Positions 18,316-27,414 are shown, numbered from the stretch's first letter. The stretch: 64,000 nt of DNA from Nocardia sp. alder85J (GCF_020176955.2 NZ_JAIUCZ020000003.1:310001-374000); one strand, 5' to 3'. Translations and numbers: made by a program. The notes: a model not told the origin generated them from the sequence alone.

Positions 18316-18469
18316 AGGATTGCGGCGAAATCGGGTCCAGCCCAACGCATCACCCGAGGCGAAACCCTCACTTGTTAACTGCCGCAACGACTTTGGGTGA
18401 CGAATCTGGCACAATCGATTGATCCGTTTCGGTTCCGCGCGACGGCCCGGTGCGTGCACACTCGACAGC

Positions 18470-19825
18470 GTGAACACTCGCAGTCGCCGGGATCGCACGC
18501 CGCCGCGGAATCCGGCCGACTCGGACATCGGCGGCTGGCCGGCGATCGATATCCGCGCGCTGCGCCACCGCGACCGGATGTGGTGTGGCGTCACGGTCGT
18601 GAAGGTGATCCGATCGGTGACCACACCCGGCGTCGAGGAAGTGCGAACCTGGCTCGCCGCCTGGGCCGCCGCGCATCCACTGGACAACCGGGTGCGGCTG
18701 CTGGACCCCGAACGCGGCCGCACCGGACGGCCGGCGCCCGGCTGCGAGGTCACCTTCCTGCACGCCCTCGTCACCGGCTCGGAGGCGGACGCGCCGCCGG
18801 ACGACGCACTGGATCCCAGCGCGGCCGAGCCGGACGGGCTACCGTTCCGGCTGACGCTGGGCCGCGACTGGGCCCGGGTGCGGCACTCCCACACCCTCGG
18901 CGACGGTACTGCCACATGGGATTTCATCGGCATGCTGCTGGCGGCGGCCGCCGACCGGCCCACCCGGGCCACCCCGGCCGGCACCGATCCGCTGCGCCGC
19001 GCACTGCTGACCACCTTCGGGCGGCCGCCCTCGAGGCTGCCGGACGCGATCACGCTCCAGCGGACGCTGACACATATGCGCAACTCCCACACCGGCAATC
19101 GGGACGGCGGCGCGGTGGGGCCGCACACCTTCGCGGTGGCGACCGCCACCAGTGCCGAATCGTTCGGGGAGCGGGTCCGGGTGTTCCGGGCGGCGCACGA
19201 TTCGGCGGCGTCGGTGATGTCGATCATGACGATGCGGGCGCTGCTGCTGTGCCGGCACCACGGGATCGACGTCGACGACACGGTGGCGTTCATGGTGGAC
19301 CTGCGCCGGTATCTGCCGGCGGCGGCCTCGGCGGACAGCAATTTCAGCTGGTCGAAATCGGTGCCGGTCCTCGACTCCGACACTCCCACCCAGCTGAGCG
19401 CCCGGATCGGCGCCATCCTGGACAGCGGCCTGCCGCTGCTGGCCTTCGGTAGTGCCATGTGGCGCAGCGCGATTGCCCGATCCGCCCGGCCGGCGGTGTC
19501 CCGGCAGCCGGAACATGCCGTCCGCCTGCTGATCTCGTACGCCACCCGCTGGCAGACCAGCCCGCCGCCGAGCGGGCCGGCCGCCCCGCGGATCACCGCG
19601 GCCATCGCGCCGCCGGGCCCGAACTTCCTGGGCTTCAACGTCGTCGAGGCCCGCGGCCGCATCCACGTATCGGTGAACTGGTGTCCGGCGACCCTCGATC
19701 GGGCCCTCGCCGAGCGGATCGCGGCGGATTTCGTCGTGGACCCGGGTCTCGGGGCGGTCGACGCGGCGCTGTGGAAACGTGGGTCCGCCGCGCCGCCGCA
19801 GGCAGCCGATCCGCCCGCGCGCTGA
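18470..19825 (+). CDS. HxxxDG acyltransferase (condensation/WS-DGAT-like)
   Basis: A protein of about 451 residues with the motif HTLGDG starting at His141, matching the HxxxDG active site of CoA-dependent acyltransferases (PapA, WS/DGAT, condensation-like fold). A later SNFSWSKSVPV segment fits the second conserved region of such proteins. It may acylate a glycolipid or sugar, given the neighbouring polysaccharide genes and desaturase, but the substrate is unknown. The start is uncertain: GTG at 18470 is preferred, with an ATG at 18419 in frame. No clear ribosome binding site is visible. Confidence 0.66.
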   Translation: MNTRSRRDRTPPRNPADSDIGGWPAIDIRALRHRDRMWCGVTVVKVIRSVTTPGVEEVRTWLAAWAAAHPLDNRVRLLDPERGRTGRPAPGCEVTFLHALVTGSEADAPPDDALDPSAAEPDGLPFRLTLGRDWARVRHSHTLGDGTATWDFIGMLLAAAADRPTRATPAGTDPLRRALLTTFGRPPSRLPDAITLQRTLTHMRNSHTGNRDGGAVGPHTFAVATATSAESFGERVRVFRAAHDSAASVMSIMTMRALLLCRHHGIDVDDTVAFMVDLRRYLPAAASADSNFSWSKSVPVLDSDTPTQLSARIGAILDSGLPLLAFGSAMWRSAIARSARPAVSRQPEHAVRLLISYATRWQTSPPPSGPAAPRITAAIAPPGPNFLGFNVVEARGRIHVSVNWCPATLDRALAERIAADFVVDPGLGAVDAALWKRGSAAPPQAADPPAR

Positions 19826-19958
19826 CCGCCGCACCCCGTCCGATTCGCGAGTCGACGGCAATCGTGGGACAAAAGGTAGGCTGACTGCGGGCAACCGTCG
19901 CCCCAGCAGCCGGGCCGGTCCGTATCACCCGCTCCCGAACGGTCCAGGGAAGGAACGC

Positions 19959-21167
19959 ATGGCTATCGGCGAGGTCGCGGCCTACGCACATCTCAGTGAC
20001 GACGACATCGCCGCGCTCGGCCGCGAACTCGATGCGATCCGGCGCGACTTCGAGGATCGGCGGGGTGCGCGGGATGCGGCCTACATTCGCCACACCATCG
20101 CCTTCCAGCGGGCCCTCGACGTGACGGCCCGGCTGGTGATCGCGCTCAGCGGCGGCCGGGTGGGCTGGGCCGCGGGGGTGGCCGCGCTGGCGGTGGCGAA
20201 GAGCGTCGAGAACATGGAGATCGGCCACAATGTCGGCCACGGCCAGTGGGATTGGATGAACGATCCCGAAATCCATTCCAGCACTTGGGAGTGGGACATG
20301 GCGGCGCTGTCCTCGCAGTGGCGCTACGCGCACAACTATCGCCACCACGTGTACACGAACGTGCTGGACATGGACGACGACATCGGCTTCGGTCTGATGC
20401 GGGTGACCCGGGACCAGCGCTGGCGGCCGTACATGGCCCTGCAACCGTTGCAGAATCTGGTGCTCGCGCTCACCTTCGAATGGGGGATCGCGCTGCACGC
20501 GCTGTGGTCCGGCTACGCCCGCAGCGACGGCCGCGCGGCCCGCAGCGCGCACACCCGGGCGTTCCTCGGCAAGGTCGCCCGGCAGATCGGCAAGGACTAC
20601 GTACTGCTGCCGGCCGTGAGCGGGCGGCGCTGGCGGCGGACCCTGACGGCCAATCTCAGCGCCAACGCGCTGCGCAACGTCTGGGCCCACATGGTGATCT
20701 TCTGCGGTCATTTCCCCGACGGCGCCGAGAAGTTCACCGCCCGCGTGGTCGAGCAGGAAACCGAGCACGAGTGGTACCTGCGGCAGCTGCTGGGCAGCGC
20801 CAACTTCGATGCCGGGCCGGTGCTGGCCTTCCTCAGCGGCAACCTGTGCTACCAGATCGAGCACCACCTGTTCCCGGACCTGCCCAGCAACCGCTACGCC
20901 GACATCGCCGTGCGGGTGCGAGCGTTGTGCGAGAAGTACGATCTGCCCTACACCAGCGGTTCGCTACCCCGGCAGTACCTGCTGGCGATGCGGACGCTGC
21001 ACAAATTGGCCGTGCCGGATCGCTTCCTGCGGGCCACCTCCGACGACGCCCCCGAAACGGCCTCGGAATGGCGGTTCCGGCCGCGTGAGGCCACGGGCGC
21101 CGACCCCGAGGGGCGGCACGGATTGCGTACCGCCCTGCACCGTTTACGAGAGAGCAGGTCCCGATAG
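19959..21167 (+). CDS. fatty acid desaturase (DesA3-like, membrane di-iron)
   Basis: A 402-residue integral membrane desaturase. The three histidine boxes that bind the di-iron centre are present: HNVGH (90-94), HNYRHH (125-130) and QIEHH (299-303). Gln in the third box is typical of acyl-lipid or front-end type enzymes such as mycobacterial DesA3-like proteins. It introduces a double bond into acyl chains at the membrane. The ATG at 19959 follows GGGAAGGA. It stands alone, about 130 bp after the acyltransferase. Confidence 0.92.
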   Translation: MAIGEVAAYAHLSDDDIAALGRELDAIRRDFEDRRGARDAAYIRHTIAFQRALDVTARLVIALSGGRVGWAAGVAALAVAKSVENMEIGHNVGHGQWDWMNDPEIHSSTWEWDMAALSSQWRYAHNYRHHVYTNVLDMDDDIGFGLMRVTRDQRWRPYMALQPLQNLVLALTFEWGIALHALWSGYARSDGRAARSAHTRAFLGKVARQIGKDYVLLPAVSGRRWRRTLTANLSANALRNVWAHMVIFCGHFPDGAEKFTARVVEQETEHEWYLRQLLGSANFDAGPVLAFLSGNLCYQIEHHLFPDLPSNRYADIAVRVRALCEKYDLPYTSGSLPRQYLLAMRTLHKLAVPDRFLRATSDDAPETASEWRFRPREATGADPEGRHGLRTALHRLRESRSR

Positions 21168-21324
21168 CCACCCGCGCCGATCACGGCAATCCCCGGCGCG
21201 GTCACCCTGGAGGGGTACCTTGGTGTCCACCCGGCGCAGGTGTCGCGAAGCCACCGATTAATCCGCCGGATGCCGTGTGGCCGTCCGAGCGTGCCCACAG
21301 TCGACAACGATCGAGAGAACAATC

Positions 21325-21495
21325 ATGAGTGACAGTCAACCGGCCCGTTCCAAGCTGTTCAGCCACGAGGAGGAGGCCGTCGGCAGTGCCCCCGGCGCAC
21401 CGATCGCGGCCGTGCTGCGCCCGGTGTTCCTCGCCGTGCCCGAAAAGCCCGCCCGCAACCACGGCGGATCGCCCGACGACGCCGAAACTCGGTGA
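21325..21495 (+). CDS. small hypothetical protein, 56 aa
   Basis: A possible 56-residue, Pro/Ala-rich peptide beginning MSDSQPARSKLF, with a GAGAG box upstream of the ATG. It has no membrane segment or known motif. It sits 157 bp after the desaturase and converges with the alpha/beta hydrolase. The position-specific codon bias is acceptable for this genome. There is no peptide-modifying enzyme beside it, so a RiPP precursor is not supported. It could be spurious. Confidence 0.4.
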   Translation: MSDSQPARSKLFSHEEEAVGSAPGAPIAAVLRPVFLAVPEKPARNHGGSPDDAETR

Positions 21496-21529
21496 TCCGG
21501 CACAGCCCCGGAAATCGGTACCCCGCCGC

Positions 21530-22495
21530 TCACCGAACACAGGCGGTGGCGAATTCGGCGACGGCCGCCTCCAATTGCCGTAACCCCGGATCCTCGATCG
21601 GGTAGTGCCCGGCGTTCTCCAGCAGCACCTGACGCACGGGGACGCGGGTGATCCGGGACAGGAACCCCTCCGACAACGCGTGCGGCGACCAGCGGTCCCG
21701 CGCCGGCTGGGTGAGCAGGACCGGACAGGCGTCGAAACGCTCCGGCTCCACCGCCGGGACGTACTCGAGGTAGCTGCTCAGGAAACTGATCGGGACGTGA
21801 TTGCCGCCGGAGGTACGGTCGGCGGTCATCAGGCGCAGGGCCACCGGATCGTTCACCAGGGCGCTCATCTTCGCGGCCAGCGTCATCGGATAGCGCACCC
21901 GACCGGCGGGAGTGTGCGACAGCAGGCGCAGCAGGGGCGCGCCCAGGCGGGCATTGAGCAGATCGTGAGCGGTTTCGTCGCGGACCCGCTGCACCCGCTG
22001 ATCGAGGAAGGTCATCCCCGCGATACCCGCCACGGCGCCGGCCGGGGCCGCCGCCGCCACGTGATAGGCCAGCATGCCCCCGGCGCTCAGACCGAACAGG
22101 ACGATCGGCCGGTCGTCACGGGCGCGTTCGTGGGCCAGATAGTCGACGACCAGATCGACCCAGTCGCCGTAGCCGGGGGTCAGGCCCGGCCGCGTCCGGG
22201 TCAGGCCGTAACCGAGGTTGTCCAGGGCGACGGTCTCGAAGCCGCGACGGGCCAGCGGGGCGCCCAGGACCAGCGACAGCTGACGACCGTTGGTGCCGAC
22301 GCCGTGGTGCAGCACGATCTTCACCGCGGCCGCGGGCGCCGGATAGCGGTCCAGATGCACCTCGTTGCCGCGCCAGCTCCAGAACTCCTCGTCGGGTGCG
22401 GTGTCGGCGTCCAGACGCAGACGGGCGGGCAGGTGCCGTTGCAGCGCCCGCCAGTCCGGCTGATCGCGGTAGTAGCGGACGGGGGTGCTCGTCAT
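21530..22495 (-). CDS. alpha/beta hydrolase
   Basis: A 321-residue alpha/beta-hydrolase fold protein with the nucleophile elbow GLSAGG (Ser137), an HHGVG oxyanion segment at about 63-67, and a C-terminal catalytic His in NAGHYP. It probably acts as an esterase or lipase-like enzyme in the cytoplasm; no signal peptide is visible. It is a single gene, divergent from the DUF6153-like gene. Confidence 0.88.
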   Translation of the reverse strand: MTSTPVRYYRDQPDWRALQRHLPARLRLDADTAPDEEFWSWRGNEVHLDRYPAPAAAVKIVLHHGVGTNGRQLSLVLGAPLARRGFETVALDNLGYGLTRTRPGLTPGYGDWVDLVVDYLAHERARDDRPIVLFGLSAGGMLAYHVAAAAPAGAVAGIAGMTFLDQRVQRVRDETAHDLLNARLGAPLLRLLSHTPAGRVRYPMTLAAKMSALVNDPVALRLMTADRTSGGNHVPISFLSSYLEYVPAVEPERFDACPVLLTQPARDRWSPHALSEGFLSRITRVPVRQVLLENAGHYPIEDPGLRQLEAAVAEFATACVR

Positions 22496-22567
22496 CGAGT
22501 TCCTTCGGCGGATCGTGCGGTGCGTCCGGCGCCGGGGACGGCGCCGGACTCCCCGTAGGATGGCGGC

Positions 22568-23146
22568 GTGATCGATCAGCGGCGGCGGTCGCGGGCGTCC
22601 CGGCCGGTCCGGACGCTCGGACTACTACTGCTCATCTTCGGTATCGCGACCATGCACGCCGGTGTGTACCGAATCGGCTCAGAAATGTCCGAAATGATGG
22701 ACGAGCATGCTGTGACGGCCGGTCACCTGACGGCGACCGGCCCTACGGCAGCCGCCGGGCACCCCGCGACAACCGAGCACGCCATGACGGCTGGACAGGC
22801 CGCAGCGACCGGGCATACGACGGCGACCGGCCCTGCGGCAGCCGCCGGGCACGCCATGACGGCCGGATATCCGATGGGTGCCGGGCGGGCGATGGTGATC
22901 GGGCCGGATCGGGTCGCGGTGCGTGCGGCGGGCGATGGGGTCGGCGCCGGGCATGGGGCCATGCATGCGTGCCGGTTCATTCTGTCCCGCGCGGTGCCGG
23001 GTATCGGGCCGGTGCCGGTGGCGCGGGTGGAGGCCGAGTCCGACCCGCTGATTCGGTTGCGGGCCGGGCTCTTACGTAGTCATCGAGAGCGGCCTCCGCC
23101 TTGGACGGTGCCCTCGTTGGCCGAATTGTCGATTCTGCGGATCTGA
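22568..23146 (+). CDS. DUF6153-like membrane protein with His/Met/Thr-rich repeats
   Basis: A 192-residue protein with one N-terminal membrane segment (about residues 17-32) followed by a low-complexity region. There, short units such as TAGH, TATGPAAAAGH and AMTAG repeat, giving regularly spaced His and Met. I believe this organisation is that of small actinobacterial proteins found before DUF305 lipoproteins; the family name is from memory. The GTG at 22568 follows AGGA. The His/Met spacing suggests metal binding, by inference. It precedes the DUF305 gene by 84 bp. Confidence 0.68.
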   Translation: MIDQRRRSRASRPVRTLGLLLLIFGIATMHAGVYRIGSEMSEMMDEHAVTAGHLTATGPTAAAGHPATTEHAMTAGQAAATGHTTATGPAAAAGHAMTAGYPMGAGRAMVIGPDRVAVRAAGDGVGAGHGAMHACRFILSRAVPGIGPVPVARVEAESDPLIRLRAGLLRSHRERPPPWTVPSLAELSILRI

Positions 23147-23230
23147 CGGGCAGCGCTCACCGCCACCGTTCGTGGCGGTGAGTTCACCGCTGCCGGTCTT
23201 CCGTTCGCACAATTCACCAGGAGAGATCCC

Positions 23231-23890
23231 ATGACGATCACCCGTACCCGGACCCGGATCGGGTTCGCGCTCGCTGTATCCGGCGCTGCCCTGCTGGCGG
23301 CGGGCTGTGGCGATTCGACGTCGTCGCACTCGGCGCAGCCCTCGTCGCACTCGGTGGCGAGCACCGCTTCGGCGAGCGCTGCGACCCGCACCGATTTCGA
23401 TGATGCCGACGTCTCGTTCCTCCAGTCGATGTATCCGCATCACGCGCAGGCCGTCGCGATGGCACAGCTGGTGCCGTCACGGTCGCGGAATCCGGAGGTG
23501 CAGGCGCTGGCCACCGCCATCCACGACGCGCAGGCTCCGGAGATGGAGCGAATGAGCGCGCTGCTGCGGGGTTTCGGCAAGCCCGCGCCGACTACCGCGG
23601 ACCACGCCATGCCTGATATGACCGCTATGCCGGATATGCCCGGCATGTCGACCCCGTCGGTGCCGGGCATGATGTCCGGCACCGACATGTCGCGCCTGGA
23701 GTCGCTGTCCGGCCCGGATTTCGACCGGGCCTGGTTGCTGTCGATGATCGACCACCACACGGGAGCGATCACGATGGCGAACGACGAACTGGCGCACGGC
23801 GTCAACGGTGACGCCGAGGCGCTGGCCCGGTCGATCGTCGCGGCACAGCAGGGCGAGATCGATCGGATGCACACGATGCTCGGCAACTGA
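23231..23890 (+). CDS. DUF305 lipoprotein
   Basis: A 219-residue exported lipoprotein (lipobox LAAGC, Cys26) with the four-helix DUF305 (ferritin-like) fold signatures: MYPHHAQAVAMA near residue 67 and MIDHHTGAITMA near 172. Between them, residues 125-153 are unusually Met-rich (AMPDMTAMPDMPGM and PGMMSGTDM), the kind of sequence that coordinates Cu(I). The product is probably a cell-surface metal-handling protein. A GGAGAG box precedes the ATG, and a strong hairpin terminator follows the gene. Confidence 0.88.
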   Translation: MTITRTRTRIGFALAVSGAALLAAGCGDSTSSHSAQPSSHSVASTASASAATRTDFDDADVSFLQSMYPHHAQAVAMAQLVPSRSRNPEVQALATAIHDAQAPEMERMSALLRGFGKPAPTTADHAMPDMTAMPDMPGMSTPSVPGMMSGTDMSRLESLSGPDFDRAWLLSMIDHHTGAITMANDELAHGVNGDAEALARSIVAAQQGEIDRMHTMLGN

Positions 23891-23899
23891 CTGCGCTCA

Positions 23900-23931
23900 C
23901 CGGTCCGGGGCGGGTCAGCGCCCCGGACCGG
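23900..23931 (+). terminator. hairpin terminator after DUF305 gene
   Basis: A perfect 11-bp inverted repeat (CCGGTCCGGGG / CCCCGGACCGG) with a 10-base loop starts 10 bp after the DUF305 stop. No T-run follows, as is common in actinobacteria. Confidence 0.75.
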
Positions 23932-23933
23932 CC

Positions 23934-23996
23934 GCGCGGCTCCGGCGGCGCGGCTCCGGCGGCGCGGCTCCGGCGGCGCGGCTCCGGCGGCGCGGC
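23934..23996 (+). repeat. 14-bp GC-rich tandem repeat, 4.5 copies
   Basis: The unit GCGCGGCTCCGGCG occurs four times head to tail from 23934 to 23989, with a half copy after that. It is directly downstream of the terminator hairpin and intergenic. The identical copies suggest recent slippage expansion, so the copy number probably varies between strains. Confidence 0.9.
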
Positions 23997-24063
23997 CTGA
24001 TCCTGTCGAATATCGTCCGTCAGGCCACTGGCAGGCGGGCGGACGGTCCGCCACGATCGGCTG

Positions 24064-24690
24064 ATGACCGTTGAGGCAGTGCTGTTGCCCGAGGATCCGA
24101 TCGTCGGGCCCGTTCTGGAGATCGTTCGCACCGAGGAGTCGGCGCCGGTCGCCAATCACAGCATCCGCAGTTATCTGTTCGCGCGGCTGCTGGCCCGCCA
24201 CCGTGGGTGGGTGGTCGCGGAGCGGACGCTGTTCGCGGCGTGCGTCCTGCACGACATCGGGCTGACCGTCCGAGGTAACGGCCGGCAGCGGTTCGAGGTG
24301 GACGGCGCCGATGCCGCCGAGGCGATCCTCGCACCGCTCGGGGTGCCCGCGGCCGAACGCGCGCTGATCTGGGAGGCCATCGCGCTGCACACCTCGCCCG
24401 GCATCGCCGAACGGCGGGGACCGCTGGCCGACCTGACCCGTTCGGGGGTCGGCGTCGACTTCGGCCGCGGCTCGACGGCGATCACCGACGCGCAGGCGGC
24501 CGCGATCCACGCCGCCTACCCGCGACTGGAGCTGACCACCGCACTGGTGGACGAGATCGTCGGCCAGGCGCAAGGCGATCCGTCGAAGGCGGCACCCTAC
24601 ACCCTCGCCGGTGAGCTGACGCGCGAACGCGCCACCGGCACCCCGACCCGGCTGGAGCAAGGCGCGCTGACCGCGCGCTGGGGCAACTGA
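24064..24690 (+). CDS. HD-domain protein
   Basis: A 208-residue protein of the HD phosphohydrolase superfamily. His32 in NHSIRSYLF and the HD pair His63-Asp64 in VLHDIGL give the metal-binding pattern, with a later AIALHTSPGIAE segment. Resemblance is to the small single-domain group that hydrolyses phosphodiesters, nitriles or cyanamide-like substrates. The substrate is unknown. It is a lone gene, and no regulatory element was identified. Confidence 0.82.
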   Translation: MTVEAVLLPEDPIVGPVLEIVRTEESAPVANHSIRSYLFARLLARHRGWVVAERTLFAACVLHDIGLTVRGNGRQRFEVDGADAAEAILAPLGVPAAERALIWEAIALHTSPGIAERRGPLADLTRSGVGVDFGRGSTAITDAQAAAIHAAYPRLELTTALVDEIVGQAQGDPSKAAPYTLAGELTRERATGTPTRLEQGALTARWGN

Positions 24691-24717
24691 GCCCCTTCCG
24701 GCAGGTCCCGGCCCGGA

Positions 24718-25923
24718 CTATCCGGCAGGGTCGTCGTCCCGGGAGCGCGGGGGTCGGCCGGTGCGAATCCGGCCGACCTCACCGCGCGCGAATTCTACTG
24801 CGGGCGTGGATGCTCCGTGCGCGGTCGCGAGTGCGTCGGCGAGGTCGGCGGCGGCGTCGAGCACGTGGCCGGCCAGCCTGCGAATCCTGCGGTCCGGCAG
24901 GGACTTGCGGAAGGCCTTGCGTTCGCCGCGGTCTCCGCACATGGCCGACAGTTCCTGCGGTGTCACGACGCCGGTCGCCACCTCGGGCGCCAGGATGCGG
25001 CGGAGGAATTCGCGTTCGCGGCGGACGGTGGCGCCGAATACCCGGGCCGCCAGCAACAATGCGGCGGCGGGCACGACGATCCAGGCCACGAACAGCAGGC
25101 CGACCCGGCCGTGGACCAGCGCGGACAGATCGTCCCAGACGCCGTGCAACAGCATCGCGGAGGCGATCAGGGCCAAGCCGCGCAGGGGGCGACGGGGTTC
25201 GGCGGGACGGCCGATCAGGTAGATCAGCCCGGCGCCGAACACCGCGCTGTAGAGGGTGTGGGCAGCGACGCCGAAGATCACGCGCAACCAGATCGTCGGC
25301 AGCTCCGCGCCGATCTGGTTGGCGCCGAACTGCGATGCCGCGGAGTTCACCGCGTAGGCGATGTCCTCCAGGATCTGGAATCCGAGACCGATGAACGCCC
25401 CGAGGATGAACCCGTCGAAGGCGGTGCGGACCAGTCGCGGGCCCAGCGCGATGAGCAGCAGCAGGCCCGCGCCCTTGGCGATCTCCTCGGTGAACGGGGC
25501 GGCCAGCCCGGCGCCCCAGTCCAGTGCCCACGCCTGCCCGAATGCCTTGGCGTACAACGTGAGCAGGGCGGTGTTGGCGGTCGCGGCGAGCTGCCAGGTG
25601 GCGCCGAACCCGCCCCACAGGAAGGCCGCGACGAGCGCGCCGACGGGTTGCCGCGCGTAGCGGTCGATGCTGTGCGTGAACCACCAGAAGATCGCGCCGT
25701 AGATCGCGAACAATTCGACCGCGATCACGATCGCGTGACCGTAGGCGGCGTACTGACCGCTGATCATCGACACCCAGGCCCAGACGCCGCCGGCCACCAG
25801 GGCCAGATAGACCCAGAAGGCCAGGTTGCGCGGCTGCCACAGGGTGAAGGAGCGGCCCCAGCCGGAATCGGCGATGGTGGCGCGGCGGTCGGCCTCGAGG
25901 TGCTCGAGCGTCGGGGCGGTCAC
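24718..25923 (-). CDS. PrsW-like intramembrane metalloprotease
   Basis: A 401-residue membrane protein of the PrsW/CAAX-like protease family, with about eight hydrophobic segments. The key motif EEIAKG (E146, E147, K150) and downstream AHTLYSA and HGVWD His segments supply the putative metal ligands. Family members cleave membrane-anchored regulators such as anti-sigma factors. The C-terminal 110 residues are cytoplasmic and charged. The GTG at 25921-25923 overlaps the stop of the upstream gene (GTGA), so the two form an operon; the partner may be a substrate or co-factor, by inference. Confidence 0.85.
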   Translation of the reverse strand: MTAPTLEHLEADRRATIADSGWGRSFTLWQPRNLAFWVYLALVAGGVWAWVSMISGQYAAYGHAIVIAVELFAIYGAIFWWFTHSIDRYARQPVGALVAAFLWGGFGATWQLAATANTALLTLYAKAFGQAWALDWGAGLAAPFTEEIAKGAGLLLLIALGPRLVRTAFDGFILGAFIGLGFQILEDIAYAVNSAASQFGANQIGAELPTIWLRVIFGVAAHTLYSAVFGAGLIYLIGRPAEPRRPLRGLALIASAMLLHGVWDDLSALVHGRVGLLFVAWIVVPAAALLLAARVFGATVRREREFLRRILAPEVATGVVTPQELSAMCGDRGERKAFRKSLPDRRIRRLAGHVLDAAADLADALATAHGASTPAVEFARGEVGRIRTGRPPRSRDDDPAG

Positions 25924-26582
25924 AGCGCCTCCCTGGTACGGCCGATGCTGACGATCATGTCGGCGATGTTCCGGGTCTGCTCGGGGGTGAGGCCGGTGGG
26001 GCCGAGCGCGACGGCCTGGACGCCGCGGCCGTCGAGTACGTAGGCGGCGATCACGCCGTCCGACCCACCGCGGGTGAAACGGGCCAGCAGCCCCTTGGCG
26101 CCGTCCTGGTTGACGATCACCGCCGGGTCGCCGGTGATCGCGGAAGCGCCGTCCAGCAGGGTGTCGGTACGTTCGATCTGCCGCAGCAGGTCGAGCGGAG
26201 TCCCGGCGAAAGGTGCGGTGTAGAGGCCGAATCGGATCGGGCCGTCGACCAGTTTCGCGGTCGGCGGATATACCTTCGTCACCGGGTTCGCGCCGGCGCG
26301 CACCCCGTCGGTGATGCCCCAGCCGGGCGCCGGGGTGAAGGTGATCCCGCCGTCGAGCTGCATGACGTCGCCGGCGGCGACGGTGTCTCGATAGGGCACG
26401 GCCGTGTCGATCGACGGCAGGATCGACCCCATCAGGATCGCCAGGCCGAGCACGACGAGGGCCGGCAGGATCGTCGCACGATCCAGGCCGAGCCACCGCC
26501 GGTCGACCGGGACCCAGCGGTCGCCCGGATCGAATCGACGCCCGGTACCTCCGGAGCCCTCGGAACCCACCACCGTCGTCAC
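25920..26582 (-). CDS. membrane-anchored hypothetical protein upstream of PrsW
   Basis: A 220-residue protein with a short cytoplasmic N-terminus, one membrane segment at about residues 38-58 (TILPALVVLGLAILMGSIL), and an extracytoplasmic domain of about 160 residues. That domain contains FTPAPGWGI and repeated Gly/Asp turns. I do not recognise a family, though the 'PAPGW' pattern occurs in secreted actinobacterial proteins. Translational coupling to the PrsW-like protease makes it a candidate substrate. The ATG at 26582 follows GGAGGA. Confidence 0.75.
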   Translation of the reverse strand: MTTVVGSEGSGGTGRRFDPGDRWVPVDRRWLGLDRATILPALVVLGLAILMGSILPSIDTAVPYRDTVAAGDVMQLDGGITFTPAPGWGITDGVRAGANPVTKVYPPTAKLVDGPIRFGLYTAPFAGTPLDLLRQIERTDTLLDGASAITGDPAVIVNQDGAKGLLARFTRGGSDGVIAAYVLDGRGVQAVALGPTGLTPEQTRNIADMIVSIGRTREAL

Positions 26583-26640
26583 GGCTGTCTCCTCCCTGGA
26601 TCAGCCGTCAACCTACCGCAGCGATCCGGCGAATCGGGGG

Positions 26641-27402
26641 TCAGCGCAGCGACTGTCCGAGATCGTGTGCGCTCTGCAACAGCAACTCGCCCAGTTGCCG
26701 CCGGCGGAGGACGCCGAAACGGGTTTCGACGCCGGTGAGGCTGAGTGCCCAGGCCGGTTCGTCGCGACGGTCGAAAACAGCGGCGGCCATGCCCCAGCTG
26801 CCCTCCACGATCAAGCCGGGGTTGGTGGCGTAGCCGTCGCGGCGCACCTCGGCCAGCCGGGAGCGCAGGGCGGCGGTGCCGTGGGCCGGGCCCCAGGCGC
26901 CGGTGAGGTCGGAGCGGGCCAGATAGTCGTCGACCTCCCGGTCGGGCAGATGCGCCAGGATGGCCAGGCCGGCGGAGGCGACGCCGAGCGGGAACCGGAT
27001 GCCGATGTGCAGGACGTGCGAGCGCAGCGGGAAGGTGCCCTCTTCGGCTGCGAGACAGACGGTTTCGTCGCCGCGGCGGGTGGAGAGGAACGCGCTCTCG
27101 CCGGTGTCGCGGGCCAACCGGCGCAGGACGCCGCCGGCCTGATCGGTGATGTCGTAGCGCGCGGCGGCCAGCGTGCCCAGCAGGTACAGCTCCGGGCCCA
27201 GAGTCCAACGGGCCGAACGCTTGTCGCGATCGACCAGGCCCTGTTCGGCCAGCGCGGACAGCAGCCGGTGGGCGGTGGGCCGGGCCAGCCCGGCCGCGCG
27301 CGCGATACCCGCGGTGGAACCACCCTCGGGCTCCAGGGTGGCGATCGCCCGGAGCACGGCGGCGGCCCGCGCCACCAGCTGCGGTTTCGAGTCGTCCGGC
27401 AC
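26641..27402 (-). CDS. IclR family transcriptional regulator
   Basis: A 253-residue IclR regulator with an N-terminal winged helix-turn-helix (about 10-70, GLARPTAHRLLSALAEQGL) and a C-terminal effector-binding domain. It is divergent from the CoA-transferase pair, the usual arrangement for PcaR/PcaU-like control of beta-ketoadipate or acetoacetate use. A CGTTCA-N5-TGAACG inverted repeat lies 13 bp upstream of its start codon and is a likely operator. Confidence 0.9.
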   Translation of the reverse strand: MPDDSKPQLVARAAAVLRAIATLEPEGGSTAGIARAAGLARPTAHRLLSALAEQGLVDRDKRSARWTLGPELYLLGTLAAARYDITDQAGGVLRRLARDTGESAFLSTRRGDETVCLAAEEGTFPLRSHVLHIGIRFPLGVASAGLAILAHLPDREVDDYLARSDLTGAWGPAHGTAALRSRLAEVRRDGYATNPGLIVEGSWGMAAAVFDRRDEPAWALSLTGVETRFGVLRRRQLGELLLQSAHDLGQSLR

Positions 27403-27414
27403 CGCCCGAGTATA

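Noticed and set aside
17146..19872. A 908-codon minus-strand frame over the WbaZ-like and acyltransferase genes
   Set aside because: Antisense shadow; no family sequence is visible and the plus-strand genes have clear motifs.
21325..21495. RiPP precursor peptide
   Set aside because: No modifying enzyme, transporter or protease gene is adjacent.
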